Shown here piece by piece: positions 1-12,276 of a DNA stretch of 64,000 bases. Location of the stretch: positions 1,603,398 to 1,667,397 of the forward strand of contig WION01000001.1 of assembly GCA_015039365.1 (NCBI GenBank), written 5' to 3'. This DNA is from Amanita rubescens (Eukaryota > Basidiomycota > Agaricomycetes > Agaricales > Amanitaceae). Below the pieces are notes generated by a model, which was not told the origin of the DNA, did not search any database, and saw only the letters and a list, made by a program, of their open reading frames with translations. Within the stretch, counting starts at the first letter, position 1. Each line of letters begins with the position of its first letter. Made by a program: the position numbers and the translations under genes.

Positions 1-436
<436 letters not shown>

Positions 437-627
437 TTACCTTGTTAGATACCTCCGACTCCTTGTACTACATTTAATATTTGATATATATTTCCTTGAA
501 CTGGCAAGTATAGTAGAGAAAGAGGTGACACTTTAAGCTTTGACGAAGGGATGTCAGATAATGAGATCGAAATACACTATACGAGATTCGGTGTGGTATG
601 CATGATGATAAATACAAGAGTGGGATA

Positions 628-3595
628 TTACTCTTGGCCAAAGCCGACAGTTTCTCTGCATTGATGTTGAGCATGTCATACAAAGATAAAACAATGTGCA
701 CATACTCTACAGCAAGTGTGAGCTTGTGCTCAAGACTAGCATAATCCTTGTACGGTGGCAGATCGATACGGTTGAAACATGTATGACTCTTTGGCAGTTG
801 AGACGGATCGCCGGACTTCTCAATTGTAAACCGCCTGGGACCGTCGGACCCTTGCAAATCCTTGAAGCCATTGACAGGGATTCGCGACGTGCCAGTAGCA
901 AACTGCAAGAGACGCGACTTTCGTTCTGGGGGCCAACTACGCACACATTTCCAGAACCACTGGATTACCTCATCATTTACCTCGTATCCCCGATAGTCAG
1001 TGTATTTTGTCCAGTCATCACTATCGCGTATGGTCAGTGTCGGCTGCTTCTCTCGACGCGGGGACTTACACGTCAATCTCTGACATGCCGCCGATGAGAA
1101 GCTCCAGTTCACGCTCATCAAAGACGGTGATCAAATCCAAAGGAATGAGTTCGCTGAAGCCGGACATGAATGCATCAAATTGTTCCTTGATGCGTTTGCA
1201 GATGCGATATTCAACGACCAAGTCAACATATTCCTTCTTATTTTCTTCAGTAACATCGACATCCTCTCCCCCTGGCTTAAGCTCGAGGGTTACCATTTCA
1301 CCGAACCGCTCTTCTGTGGTGGTGAAGGTCTCGTCAATCACGTCAGTGATATCGTTCTCCCTATAACAGAAAAGTTAAGAAAAGGAAACAATCTTACACT
1401 CGGTAATAAAACTCACAACATCCAAGTCAGCCCGCGATGCAACTCAGCATCGACGCTTTCCAGGTCTGCCAATGTAATCTTCTTCTTCAAAATCATCTTG
1501 TAGAAACTGACAATGAAGTAGGCATCCAGGAAGCGGCGATGGAAGATACCGAGCCCAAGGCACCGGCCAATGAACTTGAAGTAATTCAGGTGCTCTGGAT
1601 TGACTCCTGACGCAGGATTAATTTGTAGCGTATAGTTATCATGGGCCGAGTATTCGAACAGGCAATAAAATGGATTGAACATCTCATGCGACAACAAGAA
1701 AAAGAATTCTCTGAAAGAATCATATATTTCGATGTTGTGAAGAGAAGAGAAAGATCCTACCTTGACAATCCACCATAGTCCAGGCCATCTTCCCCGTCGA
1801 ACTTGATCATGAGTCGCTTCTTCAAATCGCTTGGAGTTTGTCGCATGATTTCGGCATAACTGTCCTCGAAGATGTGGTTCCGCCTGACCTTGATCTGACA
1901 ATTACCTGGTTGTGCACGCATAGCAGGTTGACTTCGGAAATAGATTAGCTTTCTTCGGAAATCGCGCTTGTACTGAGGTACGTTTGTATCAAGTGTGGAT
2001 GGAAGACGAGGATCGTCCCAGGTCGTTGTTTTCGTGTTATGGTCAACAAAGTAAACTCGCGCCGTGGATGTAAGGCGCATTTCCCAACCGGAAGGTAGGG
2101 GACCGAGCTGTGCGATGTTCTGTGATTGCAAAGCAGTGCCTTGTCCATTAGGGCCCATGACTCGAATGACAGTCTGACGACGGGGATCAACCCATGTTGT
2201 GGTACGAGTGTTGTGATCAACATAATACGGGCGGCCTTCCGGCGTGTACCGCTCCTCCCAACCATGGGGGAGACTGCCGCTGCCTGCAGTTGTATTTCCT
2301 GTGGATAACATGGCAGGCGGACCTCCTGAGATAGTATTGCGATAACTGGGGTTGCTGGCCTCTAGGAGGTCATCTGCGAGAACTCGCCGTGCATGTTGAT
2401 CACGCGCAGCGTTGGTTTCACTATGCTGTGCAGTAGTGTTAGCTGCTGCGTTCGGAGAAGGCCTATTCCAGGTAGTCGAACGAGTATTATGATCTACGTA
2501 ATAAGTTCGACCTAGCGGATCGATACGTCGCTCCCAGCCCGGAGGTAACGGGCCATACTGATCGACAGTCGGATTAAAGTTGCGCATTTGGGCGTTCTGA
2601 GCATTGTTGGTAGGTGCAGCTACCTGGGATTGAGGAGTTGGTTGAATAGAGGGGCTTGTGACAGCCAAGGTGGAGGAACTTGTTGGGCGCGCTGAAGTTG
2701 AAGTCGTGTTCTGTATTGTAGACTGTGCCTGTGATTGGCGTTGTTCAGTATCTGTCGTACTAGGCGTCGATACAGAGGGCGTGGGCATGGACATGCGGGG
2801 GCTCGTGTCAGAGGTCGTAGCGTGGGAACTTGGCGTCCGCGAGAGGTTGGACGTAGAAGGCTGCAGCGTTAAATTAGACGTACTGGCCCCAGGAGAGGTG
2901 CTTAATGCCATGTCTGAGAGTGCATTGCTCAGTCCGGGTATCTGAGACGGTCCAGGGTTTGTGATTGGCGGTGCAACGTTAGTGGAGAGGTACAAAATTA
3001 GCTTGCCGTGGACGACGAGATTGTCATTTGATTTTTTCAAGTCAAGGGTGAGCATCTCTGAGAAACTCAAAAGTGTGAGCGGGTGATGGGTGTTGTAAAA
3101 TGAACATACCATGGCCGCCTATCGAGAAATCTAGAACTTCACTAACCGGGATGTTGACAACGCCTAGAAAGCCTTGATCTCGTCGTTTGAATTTGCGCTG
3201 GTCGAAGATTTGCACTGCGACGACAGAAGAATCTTTGACATTGCTGGGCGAATGAGCATAAGTTGCTCTGCTGACAGAGACAAATGCGCTCACATGTCGA
3301 AACTTTCGTTCCAGTAGGGGTTAAGAGTCTTTTTTATGACACTAGTTGTGTGAGTCTGTTCAGCGTCCACGGTAATCACGGCGAAGGGGTCAGGTAATCG
3401 GAAGACGTCACGCTTTGAGAGACCGTCCGCTGCGACCACTGAAAGTGACTTAGGCTTGAGAAAGCGGGTGTGGAGCAGCGATTAATAAGATACCTGTTAT
3501 CCTTATTTTACGTGCGCCGCTAAGAATGTGTCAACGCTAGAAGATGAAAGAATGAAGAAACGGGCATACTGAGGAGATGAAGTAGCGGCGGACAT
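628..3595 (-). CDS. RSP5: HECT-type E3 ubiquitin ligase, Rsp5/NEDD4 family
   Basis: Rsp5-type ligases ubiquitinate membrane transporters and other PY-motif proteins at endomembranes. The order of domains is canonical. An N-terminal C2 domain ([17 protein letters not shown], then [10 protein letters not shown]) is followed by a Ser/Thr/Pro-rich linker. Three WW domains follow, each starting GxLPxGWE and ending TTTW or STTW. The last 350 residues are a HECT domain with the catalytic cysteine in [16 protein letters not shown]. The protein ends [10 protein letters not shown] estimate about 830 residues, normal for the family. The start ATG at 3593-3595 opens a short first exon; a 50-nt intron then joins it to the C2 domain. 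The last intron is 656-705. The next gene starts divergently within about 50 bp, so the promoter must be shared. Confidence 0.95.
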
Positions 3596-3646
3596 GGTGG
3601 GCAATCGCAGTAACTGGCAGTGTCACGTATGTCACACACCGCCTCA
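3596..3646. promoter_or_regulatory. Shared divergent promoter, RSP5 / Atg38-like
   Basis: Only 33-51 bp separate the two start codons. The upstream in-frame ATG at 3629 and the downstream ATG at 3647 are both possible starts for the plus-strand gene. The gap holds GTCACG at 3622-3627 and no TATA box. Transcription starts of both genes must lie inside the partner's 5' region. Confidence 0.5.
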
Positions 3647-5253
3647 ATGTCCTTGCCAGATCTCCCCCTGAACAGAGTGAATGAATATCAAGGATCAGTT
3701 TTCTGCGTTTTCTGACCTACGCTTCCAGGCTCACCAACATGCTGCAAATGCAGAAGGATCATTGGAACAACGGTCTTCTCAGTCCTAGCAGCCGAAGAGC
3801 ACGCCAAGGCTGCCAGTTCTTACTTGGCTGCAGTGGAGCGTAGCCATGACGAATCAGTTTAGCTTTCTGCTGCTACGCCATGCAAAATTAATTTCTCAAC
3901 GTATTCCAGGCAAGACGCACGCTGCGTATGCTTTATAATGACCACTGCAAAGCAGAGAAGGAATTGCAACGCAAAATCGACAAGCTAAAACAAGAGGGAA
4001 AGGATCCCAATCTGCCCCACAAGACGGAACGTCCTGTGTCTCCACTGGTACGTGGAGTACAACTAGGTGGTATCCAAACACCTCAGGGCTCTGCTTCCCC
4101 TCCTCCACTGCGACCCATGATTGATACTGTGGACGAATCTTTTATGCTTTTGGGTGGACAACGAGTGCGTCTTTTTTGATTGGATGTTTATCTATCCCTC
4201 ATTCAACTACACCAAGTCTGATCCAGGAGATGCATTTAATCAATTCTGGACCATAATGCAGGGGATGCTGGACAATCTTTCTCAACCCGTGGCATTTGCA
4301 ACTGTTCCGTTGGGGATGGAGGATACACGAACGCAGTCCGGAATGGCAAAATCTACGCTACACAAGAAGGATGACGATGACAATACAGATACGGAAATCG
4401 AGGAACCCATATTTGCGCGCCTCTCAAGGCGGATAGGAATCGGTCTCGAAGCCCTAAAATCACCCTCCTTCGACACATATCGTACACCGTTGTCGTCTGA
4501 TGATTTTGAGGACGTTGACGAACTTCTTGAAAAAGGTAGGATATGTCGAAATATCATTTTGTTTTTTATAAAAAGTCCATCACTACAGACGATGAGATGT
4601 CCGACTCGTTCTACATTGTTCCCACAGATTCGGGACTCTCACAGGCAGCTCTGAAACGCGAAAATGTAAAATTAAAAACTGAAACGGAGTCTATGAGACT
4701 GCGATTAGAGACCATGGAACGTGCCATCCAATTGAGAAAGGAGCAGGATATGCAGTTACGTGACAGCATATTCCAAGCTACACGTGAAGTAGGCGATTTG
4801 ATGATATTTCTACACTTACATCCCTAACATCATGAGCCCCACTAGGCACAACGCGTCATGAGCGCCTCTACAATGGCATCTCGACCTGGGGTGGATCTGA
4901 GCGGTCTCAACATCAATGCGCAGCCTGTTCCGCTACCAGGTATAAACACCAGTCGCGAGGGACAGTATTTGCGCCGAATTAAAGAACTTGAAGAAGAAAA
5001 TCGAGCGCTACGTGTTGAGAACGAGAAGAATGTATGTTTTGATTAACCTCAGCGTAAGAAGTATTCGAGTGACCTTAAACACCAGAAAGCGATGATTATG
5101 AAATATAAAGAACGATGGGAGAAACTGAAAGAATCGGCGAGACGCAAGAAAGAGGCAAAGACAAATGCTACTGCGAGTGTCAAAGAGCGGATTATTGAAG
5201 AGCCAGAAGCCGAAGAGGAGCTTGATGCTGTGGCGAAGTCAAGCAGCCCGTAA
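3629..5253 (+). CDS. Atg38/NRBF2-like MIT-domain coiled-coil protein, frame broken
   Basis: The N-terminus reads as an MIT three-helix domain: PLNRAHQHAANAEGSLEQ, then AAEEHAKAASSYL and RTLRMLYNDHCKAEKELQ. This resembles NRBF2 (PLNLAHQ...), which together with yeast Atg38 is a regulatory subunit of the autophagy PI3-kinase complex I. A middle region DAFNQFWTIMQGMLDNL follows. The C-terminal half has two coiled coils, around LKRENVKLKTETESM and RRIKELEEENRALRVE, ending in a charged tail. Six introns of about 50 nt fit. Between EQ and AAEEH (3771-3787) the frame cannot be kept: either one base is missing or two single bases are extra. I see no splice site that resolves this. The autophagy assignment is inference from domain order. 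ATG at 3647 is an alternative start. Confidence 0.6.
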
Positions 5254-5552
5254 CTTTTTCCGCCGGACTAGACTACGATGAGTATGTATTTCGTCATGAT
5301 GCTAATTTTGATGTCTACCGCATCACACTGTTGGCAAGCCTAATCAGTAACTTACCCTGTCATAGGAATGCTATATGTATTGCTATTATCAAGGTAGCGT
5401 GGGGTAAGATCTGATTAGCGAGTGATATCTAAGGTAAATATGTTGTTTTTAGTAATTCTTGCAGGTGACGACAGGTGTCCGCTTATATTACAACCAACAA
5501 ACTGACATGACATAGGCAGATAGACTACAATTGGATGTATTCAAGGATGCTC

Positions 5553-6174
5553 TTATGCGAAAAGGCCGTCGTTGATTATGCGTAATGAGGTAACAAAATT
5601 CTCAAAGTCTTGTTGGGCTAATTTGAGACCCGCTTCTCCCACACCTTTATCCGCCTGCCGCTTCAGTGGGCACATTGAAAGTTACCACGAGATCAGCCTT
5701 CTTCTCCTCGATGCGATACAAAGCCATCAAGATGCAAACTCGGTCAAGCTCAGCGGCATTGAACTTTTGTATATGCTGTTCTCCATGGAGCACGAATACG
5801 GGTGGTTTGCTGTCACGCTCAATTTTGCGAGTATGAAGGATATCAGTGTGCTTGGCGTCGTTGTCGTGGGCCAAGGCAGAAAAATGGTATCTAGAGAGTT
5901 ATTTAGCGTTAAGTCATGGTATTAGATCCAAATCTAACCTAACCGCCTCTATGCCGCCCGCTGGCTCTACACTTTGCAGTATCTCGACAATGATGCTGAT
6001 CTCCGAGTCAGGGTACATGAAGACTTCTTGAGTATCTGGGACCTGTCTGAAGTCACTGTGTGGAAATATTATGACAGAGACGTGTTAGTTTGGAGACAGA
6101 CGGACGAGGCATCTACCAGATCTGCAGGGGTGGTGACTAGGATCGCGCCTCCAAAGAGCGGGACGATCTGACAT
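5553..6174 (-). CDS. MOG1: Mog1-like Ran-binding nuclear import factor, two frame breaks
   Basis: Mog1 binds Ran/Gsp1 and promotes nucleotide release during nuclear protein import. The family core is clear: LFGGAI near the N-terminus, DASDFRQVPDTQEVFM across a 50-nt intron, then SALAHDND, VFVLHGEQ and DLVVTFNVP, ending SLRIINDGLFA. Two sites need the removal of one base. At about 6159 the putative start MSDRP is out of frame with LFGGAI, and an in-frame stop lies just upstream. At about 5652 NVPTEAAGG runs into a stop while the C-terminal segment DKGVGEAGLKLAQQ continues one frame over. Either the sequence has indels or the gene is damaged. Its start lies 38 bp from that of NDC80. Confidence 0.75.
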
Positions 6175-6212
6175 AACTAGGGACTTTGTGACTGTCACGC
6201 GCGCGTCGCGCC
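6175..6212. promoter_or_regulatory. Shared divergent promoter, MOG1 / NDC80
   Basis: The 38-bp gap between opposing start codons contains GTCACG at 6194-6199 followed by a CpG-rich run. There is no TATA box. Transcripts of the two genes almost certainly overlap at their 5' ends. Confidence 0.5.
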
Positions 6213-8474
6213 ATGGACCGTCGCTCAGCCATGCCCCCGCCCGACCCCCACGCCGCCCGGTCCGGTATACCCCTCCCTTCCACAATCAAGAAATCAACCC
6301 AGAATCCACGCATGTCCGTCGCTGGTCCTGCTCTCCGAGCACCCTATCCCACCCCCTCCCGTGGTCCAGGCACAAACCCCCGACAGTCCATGGCGCGCTC
6401 CTACAATGCAAATCCCCTCTCGATGAGCACCAGTAGAACCCCATTGCTCAAGTGCGTGCATCCCTACAACCCCCGTTTCCTCCTTTTTGACCTATTTCTA
6501 GTAGCACGCGTCGAGGTTCAGTCTGGTCCGGGGGTCCTGCCGCCTCCGCCTCTTCACTAAGCCAGACAGCTAAAGATACACGACCGCTTCGCGACAAGCA
6601 ATACCAAGCTAAGATGCGTCAGGACATATTCCACTATCTCCAGGGTAGCAACGCCGAAGTGTCAATGGCGACTTTGTCGAACATCCAGAGAAAAGAATAC
6701 AGAGCCATATTTTTCTTTCTAGTTGAGATTCTTGACCCTGGGTACACGTCGGTAGAGGGGGCGCGATTTGAAGACGAATTTGTGCCGGCACTCAAGGCCC
6801 TTCGGTATCCATATGCTCATCAAATTGATAACAAATGGCTAGCTGCCCCTGCCAGTATGCATTCCTGGCCCTCCTTGCTCGGCGTATTACATTGGTTGGT
6901 CGAACTATGTAAGGTTTGTTCTGTCTAATGTCTGTCAGGCGCTCCGTGTGTTGATGAACGCGTTAGCTACGAGAAGATTATTTGATGAGTGGTCATCCTA
7001 CCGTTCGGGATCCTTCCAACGTTCCCGAGGAATTCGATGATATCAATGATCACTGTGCCCTTGCATTCGACTATTTCGAAAATGCATATGGTGATTGGCT
7101 AGACATGAAGGATGACTTCGAGAAATACAAGATTGTATTAGAAGAACGCTATGGTTAGTGTGTCAGCTAAAATCATTTGCGATCTGACACTTCCTTCAAG
7201 CAAGAAAGGATGAAAGTGTACAGGGAGATTTTGAACAGCAGAAAAGCTTACTAGTGCAGGCTAAAACTGAACTTGACAAATTGAGTTCTTCAGCGGTGCG
7301 CGTTTTTTTTAAAAAATTAAAAAAACAGGAAACTGCTTATTCCCACTCAGGCGCCAGTCGTTAAGCTGAAGAAGGAGAATAATTTATTGACAGCTGATAG
7401 CGAAAAGTTTCAGAAAATTCTTCAGCAATATGAAGGAAGAAAGAAAAAATTGATTGATACCATTGCTTATGAGAAGGCAGAACTGGCTACAGGAAGTTCG
7501 TCGACTATCAGACTTTACGATATCAATTTAACAACGTATTGGTAGATGCACACCTAGAACAGCTCAAAGCCGAACATGAAAAACTGACAGGGATCGTTAA
7601 ATCACAAAATTTAACACCAGAGGAGATAATCAAGATGAACACTGATCATGAAACTCTCTCGCGAAATCTCGAAGATCTCAGGCAAAAAATTTCAGAGACG
7701 CATAGAACAATAATGTCCTTGGAAGTGACAGTGACCAACCGCGCTGCGACTGCCGAGGAGGCACTGGATGGTTATACCAATCTGCTCTCATCGTTAGATT
7801 TATTCCCCCCATTACCTCCTCCCTGGCAAGATGTCGATTTAACATTGGAGCTCAACCCCGCTGCCACAAACCCACAGCAATTGCTTACTGGCGCAGATAT
7901 TAGAAAAGTGATAAAGCCTACTCTAATTGCCATCGCGGAGGCAAAACGTTCAGAACGGGCGTCTCTTGAAACGGATAGAATCCGACTCGATAATGAACTT
8001 GATCAATTGACTTTGGAATGTGAAAATGTCGAGGAGGAGATAGCAGAGCTCGAAAAAAAAGTGGCCAGTCTGAATGAACAAGCTGATGATCTTCGAGATG
8101 TACGAAATCGTCATCTAGTCTGAACACCGAAGGCTAAATTTACATAGGCAGCACAACAAGAGGCGCTCGTCGCCAGTAATGAAGCGGCACGTTTGGAACG
8201 TGATCTTGCACAAGCTAGAACGGCCGCTATAGCCAACGGCATGGGGGTAAAGTCTCGGCTCCAGGCCCTACAGCTAAGGTCAGACCACTGTTTGCACCTG
8301 TCCTATCCAACGACTGATGACTGTCTTAGTTACCGCGAGCAAATCGAGAAAGTCTCTCGACTGAAAGAAGAAACCATTCGCGGTATCATTAAAAATAGTC
8401 ACGATATTGCAATCTTCAAAGAGGAGGTTTCAAGGCACCTTAGGGAACTAAGGGAGTTTGCCGAAGGTGAATAA
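6213..8474 (+). CDS. NDC80: Kinetochore protein Ndc80/Hec1
   Basis: Ndc80 is the microtubule-binding subunit of the kinetochore NDC80 complex. The N-terminal tail (about 110 residues) is basic and rich in Ser/Pro. It is followed by a calponin-homology domain (DIFHYLQGSNAEVSM, KEYRAIFFFLVEILDPGY, FEDEFVPALKALRYPY, MHSWPSLLGVLHWLVELC). The rest is a long coiled coil starting near VPEEFDDINDHCALAF. It includes NLTPEEIIKMNTDHETLSRNLEDLR, typical of the family, and ends REFAEGE. An intron of 53 nt after VELC joins to LREDYLMSGHPTVRDPSN. About eight other short introns fit in frame, giving roughly 610 residues. The reading frame is intact throughout. Confidence 0.95.
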
Positions 8475-9768
8475 CTGTCGTTAACCCCCACCCTTCTTGT
8501 ACGCATACCTACCTGTGTATTTTTTACCTTCGTGTATTCCTAATATGCCACTAGAATCAAACAACTGTACATTAAATCATTGACAAGTTGAACTCCTCTC
8601 CTGCCCAGGAACTGCCACGGTTCGAGGTAGAAACTATCGATGATCGATGATCGGAATAGATTGTTCCGTCTCAAATGCACCTGTCCATTACGTTTTCCCG
8701 AATATCGATATATCGTGCATATGGTTCCTCACAGCCTCACAACTCGAGAGCATGCGGGAATAAAAGGTTTGCGTCGGGATATTCTTATCTCCGTTGGTTG
8801 ACTATGCAGGACTCAATGGGCAGAAAACGCCTATGGCTCAAGTTTCACTCGGAATAGCAACCTATCAATAACACCTTGCACCGCTGTTCACCTCGAAAGC
8901 AACGGAAGCGGGAAAGCCATCCGCTTTTGATTAAGAAGTGTACAACCTGATTCGCGTCTTCTGAGTCGCCATTTGAAGCATGCCGGCCAATCAGACAATG
9001 AAGTCACCCGCACTAGACCTTTCAAGTCCGGTCCATTTTACTCTGTATAGTCTGCTATTTTTAGCTGTCGCACGGGCTCGGGTCCGCCCATCCAGAAACG
9101 CGACGATGTCTTTCCAGAAGTAATGCATTCGGGGGTAAATTGCGCAGACCTACCTCATATGCAACTAATTGGACATTCTACTTGCCTGACGCGTCGTCTC
9201 TGCGCCATTCGCTGACCAACTACATTACAACTTGTCAAAGCATCCGGGAAAAAACTTGCCTTGCCCTCAAGTTTCGAGGGTATATGGATCCTCGTTTCAA
9301 AGAGAGGAATTATTAGCACATGCGGTGATATCGAAGATCACTGTACCTCCGTGGCCGGTGAATCGGCCAGAAATGGAGAGGAGAAAAGAGGCACCGAGGT
9401 CAACTTGCCCAACGACTTCAAGGCCGAACGCGTCGCGGACGCTGATTCATCGCTGTCAGAAGTACCTGAGCGCCGTGGAAAACTGACGTCTGTTAACCCA
9501 TTGAATTTCTAACCTATTCTTAAATTATGCTTTAGATCGACATCTTCCTTCTACCCCCAGTTGCATCCTGTTTTACATAGCACCGTGATAACGAATCACC
9601 GTTACTGTAATACCGGTGCGTCGGAGGTCTGCCGAGCTTTCCGCTGACCCAATTGCACCGTTCGAGGTATAAGTAACTGCGCATGGCATCTCCCTGATTC
9701 CTTGCCTTCCGCTCTTCTCTTCTGTTTACCAACCCCCCCGGGACAGATCCACCTCAAACTATTACAGA
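8475..9768. other. Long gene-free interval upstream of the membrane oxidoreductase-like gene
   Basis: This 1.29-kb stretch is the longest without a recognisable gene. No ORF in it resembles a known family and I see no tRNA. It contains a perfect inverted repeat TGGCCG-6 nt-CGGCCA at 9352-9369, a CCAAT box near 8983, and a short GATCGAT tandem near 8638. The last 60 bases before the next ATG are pyrimidine-rich, as is usual upstream of fungal transcription starts. It probably contains the NDC80 3' UTR and the regulatory region of the next gene. Confidence 0.5.
9668..9675 (+). promoter_or_regulatory. Possible TATA box (TATAAGTA)
   Basis: TATAAGTA lies 94 bp upstream of the ATG at 9769. It is followed by a CT-rich tract where transcription would be expected to start. 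Most other genes here lack such a box, so this gene may be regulated rather than constitutive. Confidence 0.35.
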
Positions 9769-11962
9769 ATGTCTTCCGACATCAAGGTTGAACTGGCGCC
9801 TATTGATCCGGAAAGGGGGAATTTGGACCCTCTACCATTGAGGATATCAGTAGATCATAGGGACCAGAGGGTGGCTGTTGTCGATACTTCAGCTCTCCAA
9901 CAGAAGAAAAATACAGAGAAAGAAGGCGAAAAGAAAGAAGTGGATGGCGCCAAGGAGGCCCCAAAGCCGGCTTCTAAGCCTCCAGCGAAGCCGAAGCCCA
10001 AAGTCTCTAATTGGATTCAATTCAGAGTATGGTTCAACACATACAGGTAAGCCACAACAATCTTCAAGTTGTGTACTGGCGACTCACGACGTACCCCAGG
10101 AAATTTTTCGTCTTTGTAGTCAGCATCAACATAATCGGTCTCGGTTTCGCCGCTTCAGGCATCTGGGAATATGCCAATCGGTATTCCGGCCCCATCGTCC
10201 TTGCCAATCTAAATATTGCGGTCTTGATGCGGAATGAAATTTTTCATCGTTTCCTGTATCTTACGGTCAACACCCTTTTTGCCAAGGTGCACTCTATTTT
10301 TTCCAGTGTTTGGGACATCGAATAACGTTTATTTCAGTGGACACCTCTTTGGTTTAGGCTAGGATGCACCTCCGTTTTACAAGTGAGTGTTCTTTCAATC
10401 TGTACCATGCAGGTATTGACTATCAACAGCATCTGGGTGGCGTTCATAGCGGATGCGGTGTATCTGGACTCATTTGGCTGCTGTACAAAGTCATCATGAA
10501 TTTCATTGACACGGACGTCCAACACGATGCTGTTTTGGTCATGGGCACCGTCACGCTAGTTCTCGTTGGCTTAACTGCGCTGGCTGCCTTCCCATGGATT
10601 AGAAATAATCATCACAAGTAAGCTAATGTTCAAAGACAGCAACCCAGCAACTGACCCCGATTTTAGTGTCTTCGAGCGCCATCACAGATTTGTCGGCTGG
10701 CTGGGCTTGATCAGCACTTGTGCGTACATATCCTCGATGATCACTTGACTCTGCTAACCTGGACACCTTTCAGGGAGCTTTGTCATTCTTTTTGACCTGT
10801 GGGACAAGGAGAAGCGTCAATGGAACCTCAGCGGCGTACACCTAGTCCGCCAACAAGATTTCTGGTTCACACTTGGTATGACAATTTTGTAAGTAGAACA
10901 TCTATACAATGGGCTCGAGTACTAAAAACAATTTTAGGATTGCACTTCCGTGGTTCTTCGTTCGCGAAGTACCAATTGACATCGAGTTAGTAAGTACCTT
11001 TGAACTGAATTCCCGATGTTTCTTTAATTCCATTCAAAATGTCAGCCTTCATCGAAGGTCGCTGTTATCCGCTTCCAACGTGGGATGCAACAAGGCCTGT
11101 TGGGGCGCATTAGCCGCTCACCAATCTGGGAATATCATGCCTTTGGTATCGTCTCGTGAGTTAATTTGTGCTGTGCTAATGAACGAATGATATATTAACG
11201 TCTTTGGATCATCAGCGAAGGAACGCACGCCAAATACCATTATATGATTGCAGGTGTACAAGGTAAGTTCATGGGTTCTCTCTGGCAGATTACTAGGGAT
11301 TGACGAAAACAAATTAGGCGATTTTACAAAAAGCCTTGTGGCAGACCCTCCCAAAACAATTTGGACTCGCGAATTGAAGGTAAAGATATTACCGGATCCT
11401 TCCATCTTATCTGACCACATTTTACTAGTTTGCTGGCGTCTCTAACACTTCCGCCTTGTATAAGCGAGGCATCCGTGTTTGTACTGGTACAGGAATTGGA
11501 GCCGGTCTTTCGACATGCATACAGTCGCCTAACTGGTTCCTTATTTGGATTGGTACGTAGCGATACCCTTACCATCATGCACAGCTGACATTTCCTGTTT
11601 TTGATAGGTTCAGACCAAGAAAGGACATTTGGTCCTACGATTAGCGGACTTATTCACAAACACATCGGACCTGAGCGTTTATTGTTATGGGACAGTAAGC
11701 AACGCGGTGGTCGCCCGGATCTCATGAAAATAATCAAAGAATCTTATTACTCCTTTGGAGCGGAGGGTGAGAGAGGCTTATACCTGGGTCTCATTCTACT
11801 GACACAGTTCACAGTTATATTCATCACATCAAATTACGTTGGAAATTTCGAAATGTTGCACGGATGCAAGGAAGCTGGTATTCCCGCATTCGGTACACTC
11901 TGGGATTTCGTACGTGAATTTCTTTCTGTCATTCCGGAGTGAACTGACGTCGACATTAGTGA
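9769..11962 (+). CDS. Multi-pass membrane protein with FNR-like nucleotide-binding end
   Basis: Exons join into about 480 residues. A hydrophilic Lys/Pro-rich N-terminus (to about residue 85) precedes five or six hydrophobic segments, beginning at KFFVFVVSINIIGLGF. Histidines sit in or next to the helices: NEIFHRFLYL, QHLGGVHSGC and ERHHRFVGWLG. The C-terminal third resembles the NAD(P)-binding half of ferredoxin reductase-like proteins: YHYMIAGVQGDFT, a glycine-rich CTGTGIGAG, WFLIWIGSD, and the end GTLWDF. About thirteen introns occur, and the last appears to sit directly before the stop (TTC, gt...ag, TGA); without that splice the protein ends at 11942. I recall related sequence at the end of fungal NRPS-like adenylating enzymes, but this is from memory. 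Function is unknown; a membrane redox role is inference. Confidence 0.75.
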
Positions 11963-12276
11963 TCGAACTCGTCTCTTTATACATTAGCATTAGCAATTAC
12001 TGATCCTATTAGCACTAATCAATGCATCAATCACTTATATCCCATTATTGTATTCTCGTAGCACGCGTCGATGTAGTTAAAAGCCTTATAGACGGACTTT
12101 AAATGCAGATCTTCCACTTTTGTATCCGTACCATGCATATGCAGAGATAGATGTGCCGAGTTGGTCGCCGTAACAACACTGGATATTGGACGGGGCCAGA
12201 GTATAGAAACATGAACGTACGGATAATTAACATCCCGCAACCAAACTTTCATAATGAGATACGAGTAGCAGGTATG

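Noticed and set aside
6929..6990. Apparent frame break in NDC80 after VELC
   Set aside because: A 53-nt intron ending at GCGTTAG joins to LREDYLMSGHP in frame, so nothing is broken.
8629..8640. GGTTCGAGGT motifs at about 8629 and 9659, resembling a tRNA B box
   Set aside because: No matching A box, anticodon stem or acceptor stem can be drawn, so no tRNA is called.
9261..9512. 83-codon ORF in the long intergenic interval
   Set aside because: No family resemblance, no start context and no splice partners.
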